Origin: Paraburkholderia sp. LEh10
GTDB taxonomy: Bacteria > Pseudomonadota > Gammaproteobacteria > Burkholderiales > Burkholderiaceae
Length of the DNA stretch: 64,000 bases
Direction: 5' to 3'
Assembly: GCF_017814945.1 (NCBI RefSeq)
Contig: NZ_JAGIPX010000040.1
Location: 1-64,000 of the forward strand
In this document: one piece after another, positions 34,429 through 43,690 of the stretch
How positions within the stretch are numbered: position 1 is the first letter of the stretch
How the letters are laid out: every line of letters starts with the position of its first letter
The notes under the pieces: generated by a model
Told to the model about the DNA's origin: nothing
Seen by the model: only the letters and a program-made list of their open reading frames with translations
Database searches by the model: none
Translations under genes and position numbers: made by a program

Positions 34429-35556
34429 TCAGAACAGATGCCGCAGCCCCGCCATCAAGCCGATCTGCGAGCCCTTCTGCGCCAGCCCCACACCGTTGAC
34501 GCCCTGCAATTGCGCGCCGATCAGATCGCCGTGATACAGCGCGTAATCAGCTTCGAGATAGACATCCGTGCGCCTGGACATATTGTAGTCGGCGACGAGC
34601 TGGTACTGCCATGCAGAGCCGTCCTGCGCGGCCGTCTTGCCGTCCTGCAAGGTCCGCCACACATTCGCCGCGAAATGCCATGCCGCGCCCACCTGTTGCG
34701 TGATGCCGCCCAGTATCATGCGCCTGCGTGAAAAGTCCGTGTACTTGAGCGCGGCGAGGATGGGCGCCGTGAACGGGCCATTCGCGAAGTTCGAAAAGCC
34801 CGCATCGTTCTGGTTGACGATATAGCCGAGCGCAACGCGCGTCTGGGCCCACATGTACGACGCGCCGAATGTCCACGCTTTCGCCGTGCTGCCGTTCACG
34901 GAATCGCGCGACTCTTCATAGGCGCCGCCCAGGTTCACGGGCCCGCCGCTTGGCGCATATGCAGCGGCCACGCCAAACTGCGAGCCGTACGACGCATGTC
35001 CCGCGACCCCGCCGAACGCATACGCAACCGACAACAGCACGTCATGCGCGCGCGCCTGGTACTGCACCTGATTGCTCGTCCAGATGCCGCCCGACATCGT
35101 CACCTCAGGCTGGAAGCTGAAGTCGTACGGAATCCATGGATTGCTGCCGTAGCCGCCGATCGTGATGCCTTCGATCAGCACGTTCGGCATCCGGCCGAAG
35201 ATCAGCTTGCCATACGACGACGATTGCACGCCGATCTGCGCTTCGTTCATGAACGGCAGTGTCGGATCGCTCTGGCCGGTGTTGATATAGATGCGGTTTT
35301 CGAGCTTGAAGAAGGTGGACCAGCCGCCGCCCAGATCCTCGACGCCGCGCAAGCCCCAGCGGCTCTCCGACATGCCGCCGTTGCCGAGACCCACGCTCGA
35401 ATCGCCATTCCTGTTCACGTGCGTCATGTAACGGACGCTTTCGTCGACGATGCCGTACAAGGTGACGCTCGATTGCGCGTGAGCCGCCGCGCTCATCAAT
35501 GCAACGGAAAGCGCAGCCCATGCGCAGACCGTGAGCCCCCTGGTCACCTTCGTCAT
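34429..35556 (-). CDS. Gram-negative general porin
   Basis: A 375-residue outer-membrane protein with a signal peptide ending AAAHA-QSSVTLYGIVDE, the standard start of burkholderial OmpC/Omp38-type porins. Conserved early motifs (SRWGLRGVEDLGGGWSTFFKLEN) and a terminal phenylalanine (AGLRHLF) mark a 16-stranded trimeric barrel recognised by the BAM machinery. Solute specificity is unknown. Monocistronic, with ~210 bases of upstream sequence before the rsmA end. Confidence 0.93.
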   Translation of the reverse strand: MTKVTRGLTVCAWAALSVALMSAAAHAQSSVTLYGIVDESVRYMTHVNRNGDSSVGLGNGGMSESRWGLRGVEDLGGGWSTFFKLENRIYINTGQSDPTLPFMNEAQIGVQSSSYGKLIFGRMPNVLIEGITIGGYGSNPWIPYDFSFQPEVTMSGGIWTSNQVQYQARAHDVLLSVAYAFGGVAGHASYGSQFGVAAAYAPSGGPVNLGGAYEESRDSVNGSTAKAWTFGASYMWAQTRVALGYIVNQNDAGFSNFANGPFTAPILAALKYTDFSRRRMILGGITQQVGAAWHFAANVWRTLQDGKTAAQDGSAWQYQLVADYNMSRRTDVYLEADYALYHGDLIGAQLQGVNGVGLAQKGSQIGLMAGLRHLF

Positions 35557-35694
35557 GCCGTCTCCTCATCAGGTATGCATGGGCATTGAACAGCGTGGGA
35601 ATGTCATCAAGCAGTGAGACGGTGCGCGGCGAGTCGCAAATCGGCGAGCGTTAAGTAGGCTAAAGATTAATCGGTATGAAGGGTTCGGAAGATA

Positions 35695-35719
35695 AAAGAA
35701 AGCCCGCATGTTGCGGGCT
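35695..35719 (-). terminator. Terminator of the lptD-surA-pdxA-rsmA cluster
   Basis: agcccgca (35701-35708) and tgcgggct (35712-35719) form a stem with a 3-base loop. On the minus strand it is followed by TTCTTTTATC. It lies about 50 bases after the rsmA stop. Confidence 0.8.
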
Positions 35720-35770
35720 GCCTACAGAGATCCGTGCGAATGCAACGAGCTGCCGTGGCGGATCTTCCGG

Positions 35771-36601
35771 CTAGGCTCGCGATGCGCGCGACACGGCCTG
35801 CGCGACGGCCACATATTCATCGACGGGCACGTCTTCGGCGCGGCGTTGCAGATCGAAGCCGAGCGCGTCGAAATCGACGGTATCGCGATACGCCGACAAC
35901 GTATTGCGCAACATCTTGCGACGCTGCGAGAACGCAGCCGTGACGACTTCGCCGAGCGTCGTTTCATCGACGGAAGGCAGTTCGTGCGGCGCATAGGGAA
36001 TCATCCGCACGATGGCCGAATCGACCTTCGGCGGCGGCTGGAACGATTCAGGCGGCACGTCGAGCAGCTTGTCCATCACATAGCGGTGCTGCAGCATCAC
36101 GGACAGCCGGCTGAACGCCTTGCTGCCAGGCTCGGCGACCATGCGCTCGACCACTTCGTTCTGCAACATGAAATGCTGATCGATCACGCGATCGGCGAAC
36201 GCGGTCAGATGGAACAGCAGCGGGCTCGAAATGTTGTACGGCAGATTGCCGACGATGCGCAGCGTCGGCTTGTCGCCCGCTTGCGCGAGCGAGCCGAAGT
36301 CGAACGCGAGCGCGTCGCCTTCGTGCAACTCGAGCAGATCGCCGAATTTCTTCTTCAGACGCCCAATCAGGTCGCGGTCCAGCTCGACGGCATGCAACGG
36401 CGTCTCGGGAGTCGCGAGCCGCTCGATCAGCGGCTCGGTGAGCGCGCCCAACCCCGGCCCGATTTCGACCATGCGCTCGCCGCGTTGCGGACGGATCACG
36501 TCGACAATCGAATCGATGATGCCCAGGTCGACCAGAAAATTCTGTCCGAAGCGCTTGCGCGCGAAGTGGCCCTGGTGCTGTTTGCTTGAACTGTTGGACA
36601 T
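35771..36601 (-). CDS. rsmA: 16S rRNA (adenine(1518)-N(6)/adenine(1519)-N(6))-dimethyltransferase
   Basis: A KsgA/RsmA methyltransferase that dimethylates two adjacent adenines near the 3' end of 16S rRNA. Features are the RKRFGQNFL N-terminal motif, SAM-binding VEIGPGLGALT, acidic ribose contact AVELDRDL, and catalytic motif NLPYNIS. The start is ATG 36601 (276 residues); the frame can extend two codons to a TTG. It lies 19 bases after pdxA in the conserved lptD-surA-pdxA-rsmA order. Confidence 0.96.
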   Translation of the reverse strand: MSNSSSKQHQGHFARKRFGQNFLVDLGIIDSIVDVIRPQRGERMVEIGPGLGALTEPLIERLATPETPLHAVELDRDLIGRLKKKFGDLLELHEGDALAFDFGSLAQAGDKPTLRIVGNLPYNISSPLLFHLTAFADRVIDQHFMLQNEVVERMVAEPGSKAFSRLSVMLQHRYVMDKLLDVPPESFQPPPKVDSAIVRMIPYAPHELPSVDETTLGEVVTAAFSQRRKMLRNTLSAYRDTVDFDALGFDLQRRAEDVPVDEYVAVAQAVSRASRA

Positions 36602-36620
36602 CGGCAAAGCTACAAAAAAA

Positions 36621-37622
36621 TCATGCGGCGCGGCGGTTGCGCGCCATGGAAACGGCCGTGTCGATCGCGGCGATCAGGCTGCCCGCGTCGGCGCGGCCGG
36701 TGCCCGCAAGGTCGAGCGCGGTGCCGTGATCGACGGACGTGCGGATGATCGGCAAGCCCAGCGTCACGTTGATGCCTTCGCCGAACGTCGCGTACTTGAG
36801 CACGGGCAGGCCCTGGTCATGGAACATCGCGAGCACGCAATCGGCTTCGTTCAGATAGCGCGGCTGAAACAGGGTATCGGCGGGATACGGACCGCGCGAG
36901 TCGATGCCCTGCTCATTCGCGAGCTTCAGTGCCGGCGAGATCACGTCGATTTCCTCGCGGCCCAGATAGCCGTTTTCGCCTGCATGCGGATTGAGGCCCG
37001 TGACGAGAATGCGCGGCGCGGGCAAGCCGAAATGATGACGCAGGTCGTGATCAATGATACGCAGGGTGTCGACGAGCCCGTCAACAGTCAACGCCGCCGA
37101 CACGTCCTTCAACGGCAGATGCGTCGTCGCGAGCGCGACACGCAGCGGCCTTGCTCCCGTGCCCGCCAGCATCATCACGACGCGCGGCGTATGGGTGCGT
37201 TCCGCCAGATATTCGGTGTGACCGGTGAAAGGCACGCCCGCGTCGTTGATCGTGCTCTTTTGCAGCGGCGCCGTGACGACAGCATCGAACGTGCCGGCGA
37301 GCGCGCCGTCAATCGCGGCATCGAGCAGGCCGAGCACGTACGGACCGTTCCTCACGTCGAGCTTGCCGGCCTGCGCGGGCGCAGCGAGCGCATGATGCTG
37401 TGTCGTGACGCGGCCGCCCTGCTGCCGCGCCCAGTCGATCCCGACGGCCTTCGCGCGGTCCGCCATCAAGCCGCTGTCGCCGAGCACCGTGAAGTGCGCA
37501 TCGGGCCAGTGCGCGCTCGCCGCGGCGAGCGCCTGTGCCGTCAGTTCAGGACCGACGCCAGCAGGCTCGCCCGTGGTGATCGCGATATTCAGCGGTGCGT
37601 TCGAGGGCTTGGCAGCGGTCAT
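36621..37622 (-). CDS. pdxA: 4-hydroxythreonine-4-phosphate dehydrogenase
   Basis: A 333-residue enzyme of the DXP-dependent pyridoxal phosphate pathway. It has the family start ITTGEPAGVGPEL, the PLQKSTIN segment, metal-binding His residues in FTGHTEYLA and in AMFHDQGLP, and the conserved GLNPHAGE. It lies between surA and rsmA with very short gaps, so all three are likely co-transcribed. Confidence 0.96.
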   Translation of the reverse strand: MTAAKPSNAPLNIAITTGEPAGVGPELTAQALAAASAHWPDAHFTVLGDSGLMADRAKAVGIDWARQQGGRVTTQHHALAAPAQAGKLDVRNGPYVLGLLDAAIDGALAGTFDAVVTAPLQKSTINDAGVPFTGHTEYLAERTHTPRVVMMLAGTGARPLRVALATTHLPLKDVSAALTVDGLVDTLRIIDHDLRHHFGLPAPRILVTGLNPHAGENGYLGREEIDVISPALKLANEQGIDSRGPYPADTLFQPRYLNEADCVLAMFHDQGLPVLKYATFGEGINVTLGLPIIRTSVDHGTALDLAGTGRADAGSLIAAIDTAVSMARNRRAA

Positions 37623-37636
37623 GACGACTCCAGAGA

Positions 37637-39007
37637 CTATTGTGCGGACGTTCCCATAACGGGGCCTACCTTGTAATCGACATACGCGGTGTCGCGCAGT
37701 TCACGCAGCCAGTCGGCGTACGCCTGCTCCGCCTTGCGCTGGCCGATGGCCTGGCGCGCGAGATCCATCTGCTGCGTGACCGAGCCTTCGGCTTCGCGGC
37801 GGCCCAGCACCTGAATCAGATGGTAGCCGTATTCGCTTCGCACCGGCTGGCTGATCTGGTTGTCCTGCAACGCGTTCATCGCGCGCTCGAACTCGGGCAC
37901 CGTTTCGCCCGGGCTGATCCAGCCGAGATCGCCGCCTTGCGACGAAGAGCCGTCCTGCGAATACGTGCGCGCGAATTTGTCGAAATCGCCCTGGCCCGTT
38001 TCGATATCGCGCCGGATTTCGAGCAGCTTCTGACGTGCCTGCGGCTCCGACATGCCTTCGCCGACGCGCAGCAGAATGTGGCGCACGTGCGTCTGCACGA
38101 GTTTCGTCGAGTCGGCGGAAGCCGAGCCCTGGCCCGAGCGGCGCTCGACGAGACGCACGATCTCGAAGCCGTCGCTGGTTCGGATCACAGTCGGATTCAC
38201 TTGGCCCGGACGCAGTGTCGATGCCGCCGTCACGAATTCAGGCGGCAGCTTCGACGGACTCTGGAAACCCATGTCGCCGCCCTTCGATGCATCGGGAGCC
38301 TGCGAATTCGCCTTCGCGAGTTTTTCGAAGTTGCCGCCGTTCATCGCTTCGTGCAGCAGCGAATTCGCCTTCGCCTGGGCCGCCTCGATGTCCGTCTGCG
38401 GCGCGTTGAGCGGCGCCTTCAGCAGGATGTGCTCGAAGTGCAGATCGCTCGTCAGCCCCGCCGTCGGCCCGCGCTGGCTCGCGATGTAGTTCGCCACTTC
38501 CGCGTCCGATACGGTGATCTTGCTGTCCACTTCCTTTTCGCGCAGGCGCGACAGGATCAGCTCCGTCTTCGCATCGCCCGTGAAGGTCGCCCAGGGCACG
38601 CCTTGCGCCTCGATGCGCGCGCGGTACATTTCGAGCGGCATGTTGTTGGCCTGCGCGAGACGTTCGAGCGTGCGCTGCACCGTCGTGTCGTCCACGCTGA
38701 TGCCGTCTTCGCGCGCCTTCTGCAGCTGGATGCGTTCCAGCACCAGCTGGTTCAGCACCTGCTGGCGCAACTGGTCCGCCGGCGGAATCGGCGCGTGCTG
38801 CTGCTCCAGCCGCTTCGTGATCAGGCCGACGCGCATGTCGAGCTCGCGCTGCGTGATGACGCCGTTATTGACGACAGCCGCGATCGTGTCGACCGTTTGG
38901 GCATTACTGTCGCCGCTCAGCGCCTGCGCATGTGCAGGGGCGGCCAGCAGAATGGAAGCGGCCGCAGCGAGGCCGGTCGCGAACGTTGCCAGGCGAAGCT
39001 TTTTCAT
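37637..39007 (-). CDS. surA: Periplasmic peptidyl-prolyl isomerase and chaperone SurA
   Basis: The start is ATG 39007 (MKKLRLATFATG), giving 456 residues with a Sec signal cleaved after AHA. An N-terminal chaperone domain (VVNNGVITQRELD) is followed by two parvulin domains at about residues 190-290 and 300-400, and a C-terminal helix. SurA escorts unfolded outer-membrane proteins, including LptD (next gene) and porins. The lptD-surA junction carries three copies of a 43-nt hairpin repeat. Confidence 0.96.
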   Translation of the reverse strand: MKKLRLATFATGLAAAASILLAAPAHAQALSGDSNAQTVDTIAAVVNNGVITQRELDMRVGLITKRLEQQHAPIPPADQLRQQVLNQLVLERIQLQKAREDGISVDDTTVQRTLERLAQANNMPLEMYRARIEAQGVPWATFTGDAKTELILSRLREKEVDSKITVSDAEVANYIASQRGPTAGLTSDLHFEHILLKAPLNAPQTDIEAAQAKANSLLHEAMNGGNFEKLAKANSQAPDASKGGDMGFQSPSKLPPEFVTAASTLRPGQVNPTVIRTSDGFEIVRLVERRSGQGSASADSTKLVQTHVRHILLRVGEGMSEPQARQKLLEIRRDIETGQGDFDKFARTYSQDGSSSQGGDLGWISPGETVPEFERAMNALQDNQISQPVRSEYGYHLIQVLGRREAEGSVTQQMDLARQAIGQRKAEQAYADWLRELRDTAYVDYKVGPVMGTSAQ

Positions 39008-39053
39008 GATTGCCACAGATACTCCAAAGATGTCGGGCACGCTCGGCCCGTCT

Positions 39054-39190
39054 GTCGACCAGAGTTGGCGCTTTAGCGCCTTACTCTGGTCCCATGCCCT
39101 GTCGGCTGGTGTTGGCGCTTCAGCGCCTTACTCCAGCCCCATGGCTAGTCGACCAGAGTTGGCGCTTTAGCGCCTTACTCTGGTCCCATG
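39054..39190 (+). repeat. Three tandem copies of a 43-nt hairpin element
   Basis: Units at 39054-39096, 39101-39143 and 39148-39190 have an exact 47-bp period (43 bases plus 4 variable bases). Each reads gtcg-gaccag/ggctgg-...-ggcgct-tt/tc-agcgcc-ttact-...-catg and folds as a two-part stem. The outer stem differs between copies but stays paired (gaccag/ctggtc in 1 and 3, ggctgg/ccagcc in 2). It lies in the 230-base lptD-surA gap. A fourth copy is at 53803-53845. Confidence 0.9.
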
Positions 39191-39237
39191 CAAACTCCAG
39201 TTTGCGTATCGACTGCGAACGACGCGGTAGCGGTCCG

Positions 39238-41604
39238 TCATTCGTAGTTGTTGAACTGCGATTCGGGCGGCGGCGGCGGCGGCAGCGGCGTATAGCCCGC
39301 CACGCTCGCGCGGAACGCGGACATCAGCCCGTTGTCGACGCTCGACAGCCCCTTGAACGTCAACTGAGCGAGCACCCGCGTCCCGGAGGTCTGGCTGCCC
39401 GTCGTGTTCACCCCGTTTGCATAACGCTGGAAGCCCACGCCGAGCGTCCAGCAATCCGCGTCGTATTGCACGCCGAGGAGCGCATCGACGGCGCGATGTC
39501 CCTTCAGATCGTAGTTGATCCGCCCGACGCCGAAGACGCGATGCGCCAACGGCCATTGGCCCGAAATTAGCAACTGGTTGATCGGCTGATTTTCGAGCGT
39601 CGTGTTGGCGCGCGTGTAACGGTATCCGACGTTGATCACCTTGCCGGCTTGCGGGCTATAGCCGAAGCCGACGCTGGTCTTGACCAGCTGGTTGTTGTCC
39701 GCATTATATTGGAACGCCGTTTCCGAAGCGAAACCTGCCCCGAGCTTCAGCGACGCACCGAGAATCAGGTCCGAATGCGTCGCCTGTTCCGTCGTCTGCG
39801 TCTGGTTCAGCGTCACGCGCTGGTCGCGGAAATAGTACTGCTGCGCGATCACGAAGCGCGCGCGTTCGTCGCCCGTCGCGGGGTTCAGGAAACGCGTCGT
39901 GAGGGCGGCCGTCAGGCGGTTCGCATCGGCGATACGGTCGTTACCGACGAACGTATTCGGCGTGAAGATTTCAGCCAGACCGAAGTCCGATTCGGCCGTG
40001 TCGAACAGCGGCGCGAAGTTCTGGTTGCGATACGGCGTATAGACGTAGTACAGACGCGGTTCGAGCGTCTGGATATAGTCTTCGCCGAACACGCGCACCG
40101 AGCGGTCGAAGATCAGGCCGGTATCGAACGAGAACGTCGGCACCGACTCCGTGAAATTCTTCGGCTGGCCGGGGGGTGCATCCGAGCCGATGTTGCTCAG
40201 GTCATACGACGCGAAGTGCCATTGCACTTTCGGCGTGACGAAGTAGCCCGGACCGACGACGGAATATGACAGGTACGGATTGAAGACGACACGATCGCCT
40301 TCCGTCGAGTCCGCCGTCGTGATGCGAAAGCGCGAATAGTCCGCTTCCGCGCCGAAGTCGAAGCCGCCGACGTTGTACTTCCCGTACTTCACGTTCAACT
40401 GAGGCTCGCGGCCGTACGGCGCGGTGGACGGCGAAAGCGTCTGCCAGTGCTGCTCGCGCGCGAGCACGGACCACGGCCCGTTGTTGTACGTGAGGCCAGC
40501 TTCCTGCTGGAACAGCAGCTGCGTGCCGTTCAGGAACTGGTTCGTCGCCGACGACAGGTCTTCCGGATACGTGTTGTCCGAGACCTTGTTGTAGTAAATG
40601 TAGCCGCCGAAGCCGGAACCGAAGTTCTGGTTGTGCTGGATATACAGCGCGTAGCGGTTCGTATGGGTGATCTTGTCGTCGGGCAGGAACTCGCCCGTGA
40701 TCGAACCACTATACGTCGGCGACAGATACCGGAAGTTCGCCTGCCATTGGACGCCGCGCTTGGACAGGATGCGTGGCGTCAAGGTCAGATCGCGGTTCGG
40801 CGCAATGTTGAAGTAGTACGGCAGCGACAGCTCGAAGCCATTGGTCGAACTGAGCGACGCGGTAGGCGGCAGCAGGCCGCTGCGCCGCGCGCCCGACAGC
40901 GGGAACGACAGCCACGGGCTCGCAAACACGGGGACGCCCTGGAAGAACAGCACGCCGTTGTGCGCGACGCCATCGTCGGAGCCCGTGTCGAAATCGAACT
41001 CGCTGCCCTTGATGTACCACGCGGGATCTTCCGCGCACTGACACGCCGTATAGGTGCCGCGCGTGAACACCGAGCGTTCGTTGTCGAGCAGATCGACGCG
41101 CTCCGCGCTGCCCGAGCCGCCCGTCACGTTGAAGCGATACTTCGGCGCGGTCATGAAGCCTTCACTCGACTCGACCTTCATGTGCGCTTCCGGGCCCATG
41201 AATACGCTGCCGTTTCCCGACAGATGGACATTGCCGTACGCGTCGGCCATGTCCGTATCCTGATCGTAATGTAGCGCGTCGGCCTTGAGCGCCGAGGTGC
41301 CGCGGCGGACTTCGGCGGACCCCTTCGCCGCGATGTCCTGGTCGGCCGTCCCCGTCGTCGAGTCGCCGAGCACGAAGGTCGCGGAACTCTGGCCGCGAGG
41401 CGTCGGGTGTTCCTCGAGTTGAGGGTCCAGCCGCAGGCCCCACGGCGCGTCGATCGGCTGTGCTTGCGCCGCCTCCCCCGCCAGCTGCGCATGCGAAAGC
41501 GCGGGCAGCAGGCCCGGCACGGCGACCAGCGCCGCTGCGAGCCGCCTTCTGCGCGGCAGGCCGTCAGAAGAGGGAGTGTTTGGGAAAAGCTTTTTGGGCG
41601 GCAT
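39238..41604 (-). CDS. lptD: LPS-assembly protein LptD
   Basis: A 788-residue outer-membrane translocon that inserts LPS in the outer leaflet with LptE. It has a signal peptide ending around LSHAQ, an N-terminal OstA/LptA-like jellyroll (about 85-180), then a large C-terminal barrel. Only three cysteines are seen: Cys188 and Cys190 (ACQCAED) and Cys718 (DADCWTL). The four-cysteine, two-disulfide layout of E. coli is therefore reduced. The C-terminus has a run of prolines before QFNNYE. First gene of the lptD-surA-pdxA-rsmA cluster; divergent from amgK. Confidence 0.95.
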   Translation of the reverse strand: MPPKKLFPNTPSSDGLPRRRRLAAALVAVPGLLPALSHAQLAGEAAQAQPIDAPWGLRLDPQLEEHPTPRGQSSATFVLGDSTTGTADQDIAAKGSAEVRRGTSALKADALHYDQDTDMADAYGNVHLSGNGSVFMGPEAHMKVESSEGFMTAPKYRFNVTGGSGSAERVDLLDNERSVFTRGTYTACQCAEDPAWYIKGSEFDFDTGSDDGVAHNGVLFFQGVPVFASPWLSFPLSGARRSGLLPPTASLSSTNGFELSLPYYFNIAPNRDLTLTPRILSKRGVQWQANFRYLSPTYSGSITGEFLPDDKITHTNRYALYIQHNQNFGSGFGGYIYYNKVSDNTYPEDLSSATNQFLNGTQLLFQQEAGLTYNNGPWSVLAREQHWQTLSPSTAPYGREPQLNVKYGKYNVGGFDFGAEADYSRFRITTADSTEGDRVVFNPYLSYSVVGPGYFVTPKVQWHFASYDLSNIGSDAPPGQPKNFTESVPTFSFDTGLIFDRSVRVFGEDYIQTLEPRLYYVYTPYRNQNFAPLFDTAESDFGLAEIFTPNTFVGNDRIADANRLTAALTTRFLNPATGDERARFVIAQQYYFRDQRVTLNQTQTTEQATHSDLILGASLKLGAGFASETAFQYNADNNQLVKTSVGFGYSPQAGKVINVGYRYTRANTTLENQPINQLLISGQWPLAHRVFGVGRINYDLKGHRAVDALLGVQYDADCWTLGVGFQRYANGVNTTGSQTSGTRVLAQLTFKGLSSVDNGLMSAFRASVAGYTPLPPPPPPESQFNNYE

Positions 41605-41830
41605 GTATCGTTTGGCGTATCGGCCCTGCTGTCAGTTCATCCGCCCCGCTCATCAGTCACGAGTTGCCGCCTGTGCAATCGGGCATCGAATGCACAACTT
41701 TTGACGATTCATGCAGCGGTAAGGCGGGCGACCAGCGAGATGCGCGAGAACTGACGCGAGTCGCGTCAAAAAAGTCGTGGGGTATTATATGGCAAGACGT
41801 TGTCCACTCTGATTTTGTCACCTGCTTTTC

Positions 41831-42913
41831 ATGACGCCTTCCCCCGCATCCTCCCTTACTTCCGCTTCTTCGACGGCCGATGCCCGTCTCGAACTCCTGG
41901 ACGCCTGGCTGCGCACGCACGCCGACCGCTACGGTCTCGACCTTGCGACGCTCAAGCCCGCTTCCGCCGATGCGAGCTTTCGCCGCTATTTCCGCCTCGC
42001 GGGCGACGGCGTGGCGCTGGGCGCGGGCAGCGCGGGCGCGACGGTGATCGCCGTCGATGCGCCGCCACCCGAAAAATGTCGCGAATTCGTGCAGATAGCG
42101 GGCTTGCTGGCTGACGCGGGCGTCCACGTGCCGCGCGTGCTCGAAGTGGATCTGGACGCGGGCTTCATGCTCGTCTCCGATCTCGGCACTCAGCCGTATC
42201 TGAGCGCGCTCAAGCACAGCGATGCCAGCGACGCGAAACATCTGATGCGCGCCGCCCTCGATGCGCTGATCCGCTGGCAGCTCGCATCGCGCGAGGACGT
42301 GCTGCCGCCGTTCGACGAAGCGTTCCTGCGGCGCGAGATGGAACTGATGCCGGAATGGTTCATTGGCCGCCATCTCGGGCGTGAGGTCGACGCGAACACG
42401 CGCGGCGTGCTCGATCGCACGTTCGCGCTCCTGATTGCGAGCGCGCGCGCGCAGCCTCAGGTCTTCATGCTGCGCGACTTCATGCCTCGCAATCTGATGA
42501 TCGCGAGCCCGAATCCCGGCGTGCTCGACTTCCAGGACGCCGTGTACGGCCCAATCTCGTACGACGCCGCGTCATTGCTGCGCGATGCGTTTATCAGCTG
42601 GGACGAGGAGTTCGAACTGGATTGCTTCGCGTACTACTGGGAACGCGCCAGAAAGGCCGGCCTGCCCGTCGATGCCGATTTCGGCGAGTTCTATCGCCAG
42701 CTCGAATGGATGGGTTTGCAACGGCACATCAAGGTGCTGGGGCTTTTCTGCCGGATCAACTATCGCGACAGCAAACCGCACTACATGGCCGACCTGCCGC
42801 GCTTCATCGGCTATGCGCGCAAGGTCGCGCAACGCTACCGGCCGCTCGCGCCGTTCGCGAAGCTGCTCGATGACCTCGAAGGCCGCGCCGTCGAAGTCGG
42901 CTACACCTTCTGA
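41831..42913 (+). CDS. amgK: N-acetylmuramate/N-acetylglucosamine anomeric kinase AmgK-like
   Basis: A 360-residue protein of the aminoglycoside-phosphotransferase fold. The N-terminal SFRRYFRL segment fits the nucleotide loop. The catalytic motif is FMLRDFMPRNLM and the metal-binding Asp is in VLDFQDAVYGP. The position 3 bases before a MurU-type gene and next to lptD/surA matches the Pseudomonas amgK-murU arrangement. AmgK phosphorylates MurNAc at C1 for direct conversion to UDP-MurNAc, bypassing de novo, fosfomycin-sensitive synthesis. No clear ribosome-binding site precedes the ATG. Confidence 0.88.
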   Translation: MTPSPASSLTSASSTADARLELLDAWLRTHADRYGLDLATLKPASADASFRRYFRLAGDGVALGAGSAGATVIAVDAPPPEKCREFVQIAGLLADAGVHVPRVLEVDLDAGFMLVSDLGTQPYLSALKHSDASDAKHLMRAALDALIRWQLASREDVLPPFDEAFLRREMELMPEWFIGRHLGREVDANTRGVLDRTFALLIASARAQPQVFMLRDFMPRNLMIASPNPGVLDFQDAVYGPISYDAASLLRDAFISWDEEFELDCFAYYWERARKAGLPVDADFGEFYRQLEWMGLQRHIKVLGLFCRINYRDSKPHYMADLPRFIGYARKVAQRYRPLAPFAKLLDDLEGRAVEVGYTF

Positions 42914-42916
42914 CGG

Positions 42917-43636
42917 ATGACGAACTTGAACAAAGCGATGATCTTCGCCGCGGGACGCGGCGACCGGATGCGTCCCCTGACGGACACCTGCCCGAAGCCG
43001 CTGCTGAAAGTCGGCGGCAAGGCGCTGATCGAATGGCAGATCGAACGGCTCGCGCGCGCGGGCTTTGCGGTCATCGTGATCAATCATGCGTGGCTCGGCG
43101 CGCAGATCGAACAGGCGTTGGGCGACGGTTCGCGCTTTGGCGTTGAACTGCGTTATTCGGCTGAGCACGAGGCGCTCGAAACTGCGGGCGGCATTGCTCA
43201 GGCGTTGCCGTTGCTCGAAGAGGCGGGCAAGCCGCAAGTGTTCGCAGCTGTCGCCGGGGATGTGTACGCGGATTTCGACTATTCGACGTTGCGCGCGCAT
43301 GCCGCGCGTCTCGCCGATGCCGAAGAGCCGGGCATGCATCTGGTGATGGTGCCCAATCCTGCGTTTCATCCGAATGGCGACTTCGTGCTGGCAAGCGACG
43401 GCACGCTGGCGCTCGACGGCGCGCCGCGCTACACGTTCGGCAGTATCGGGCTCTACGATACGCGTATGTTTCGCGATCTCGCGCCGGGGACGCGTCGCGC
43501 GCTGACGCCGTATTATCGTGAGGCGATTGCCGGCAGGCGCGTGACAGGTGAGCTTTATGACGGGCCGTGGGAGAACGTCGGGACGCCCGCGCAGCTTGAA
43601 GCGCTGGATCGGCAGTTGATCGCGCAAAGCGCGTGA
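42917..43636 (+). CDS. murU: N-acetylmuramate alpha-1-phosphate uridylyltransferase MurU-like
   Basis: A 239-residue nucleotidyltransferase of the sugar-1-phosphate family. The nucleotide loop is AMIFAAGRGDRMRPLTD, followed by CPKPLLKVGGK with the conserved lysine. Metal-binding Asp is in VAGDVYADF and the C-terminal motif is GPWENVGTPAQL. It is a short single-domain form, as in MurU, and forms an operon with amgK. It converts MurNAc-1-P plus UTP to UDP-MurNAc. Ends 54 bases from the convergent ABC gene. Confidence 0.88.
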   Translation: MTNLNKAMIFAAGRGDRMRPLTDTCPKPLLKVGGKALIEWQIERLARAGFAVIVINHAWLGAQIEQALGDGSRFGVELRYSAEHEALETAGGIAQALPLLEEAGKPQVFAAVAGDVYADFDYSTLRAHAARLADAEEPGMHLVMVPNPAFHPNGDFVLASDGTLALDGAPRYTFGSIGLYDTRMFRDLAPGTRRALTPYYREAIAGRRVTGELYDGPWENVGTPAQLEALDRQLIAQSA

Positions 43637-43690
43637 GGGCGGGTCTGGTCGATTGCATGCTGGACAGTCACAAGCACATCGCCCCCGTCA

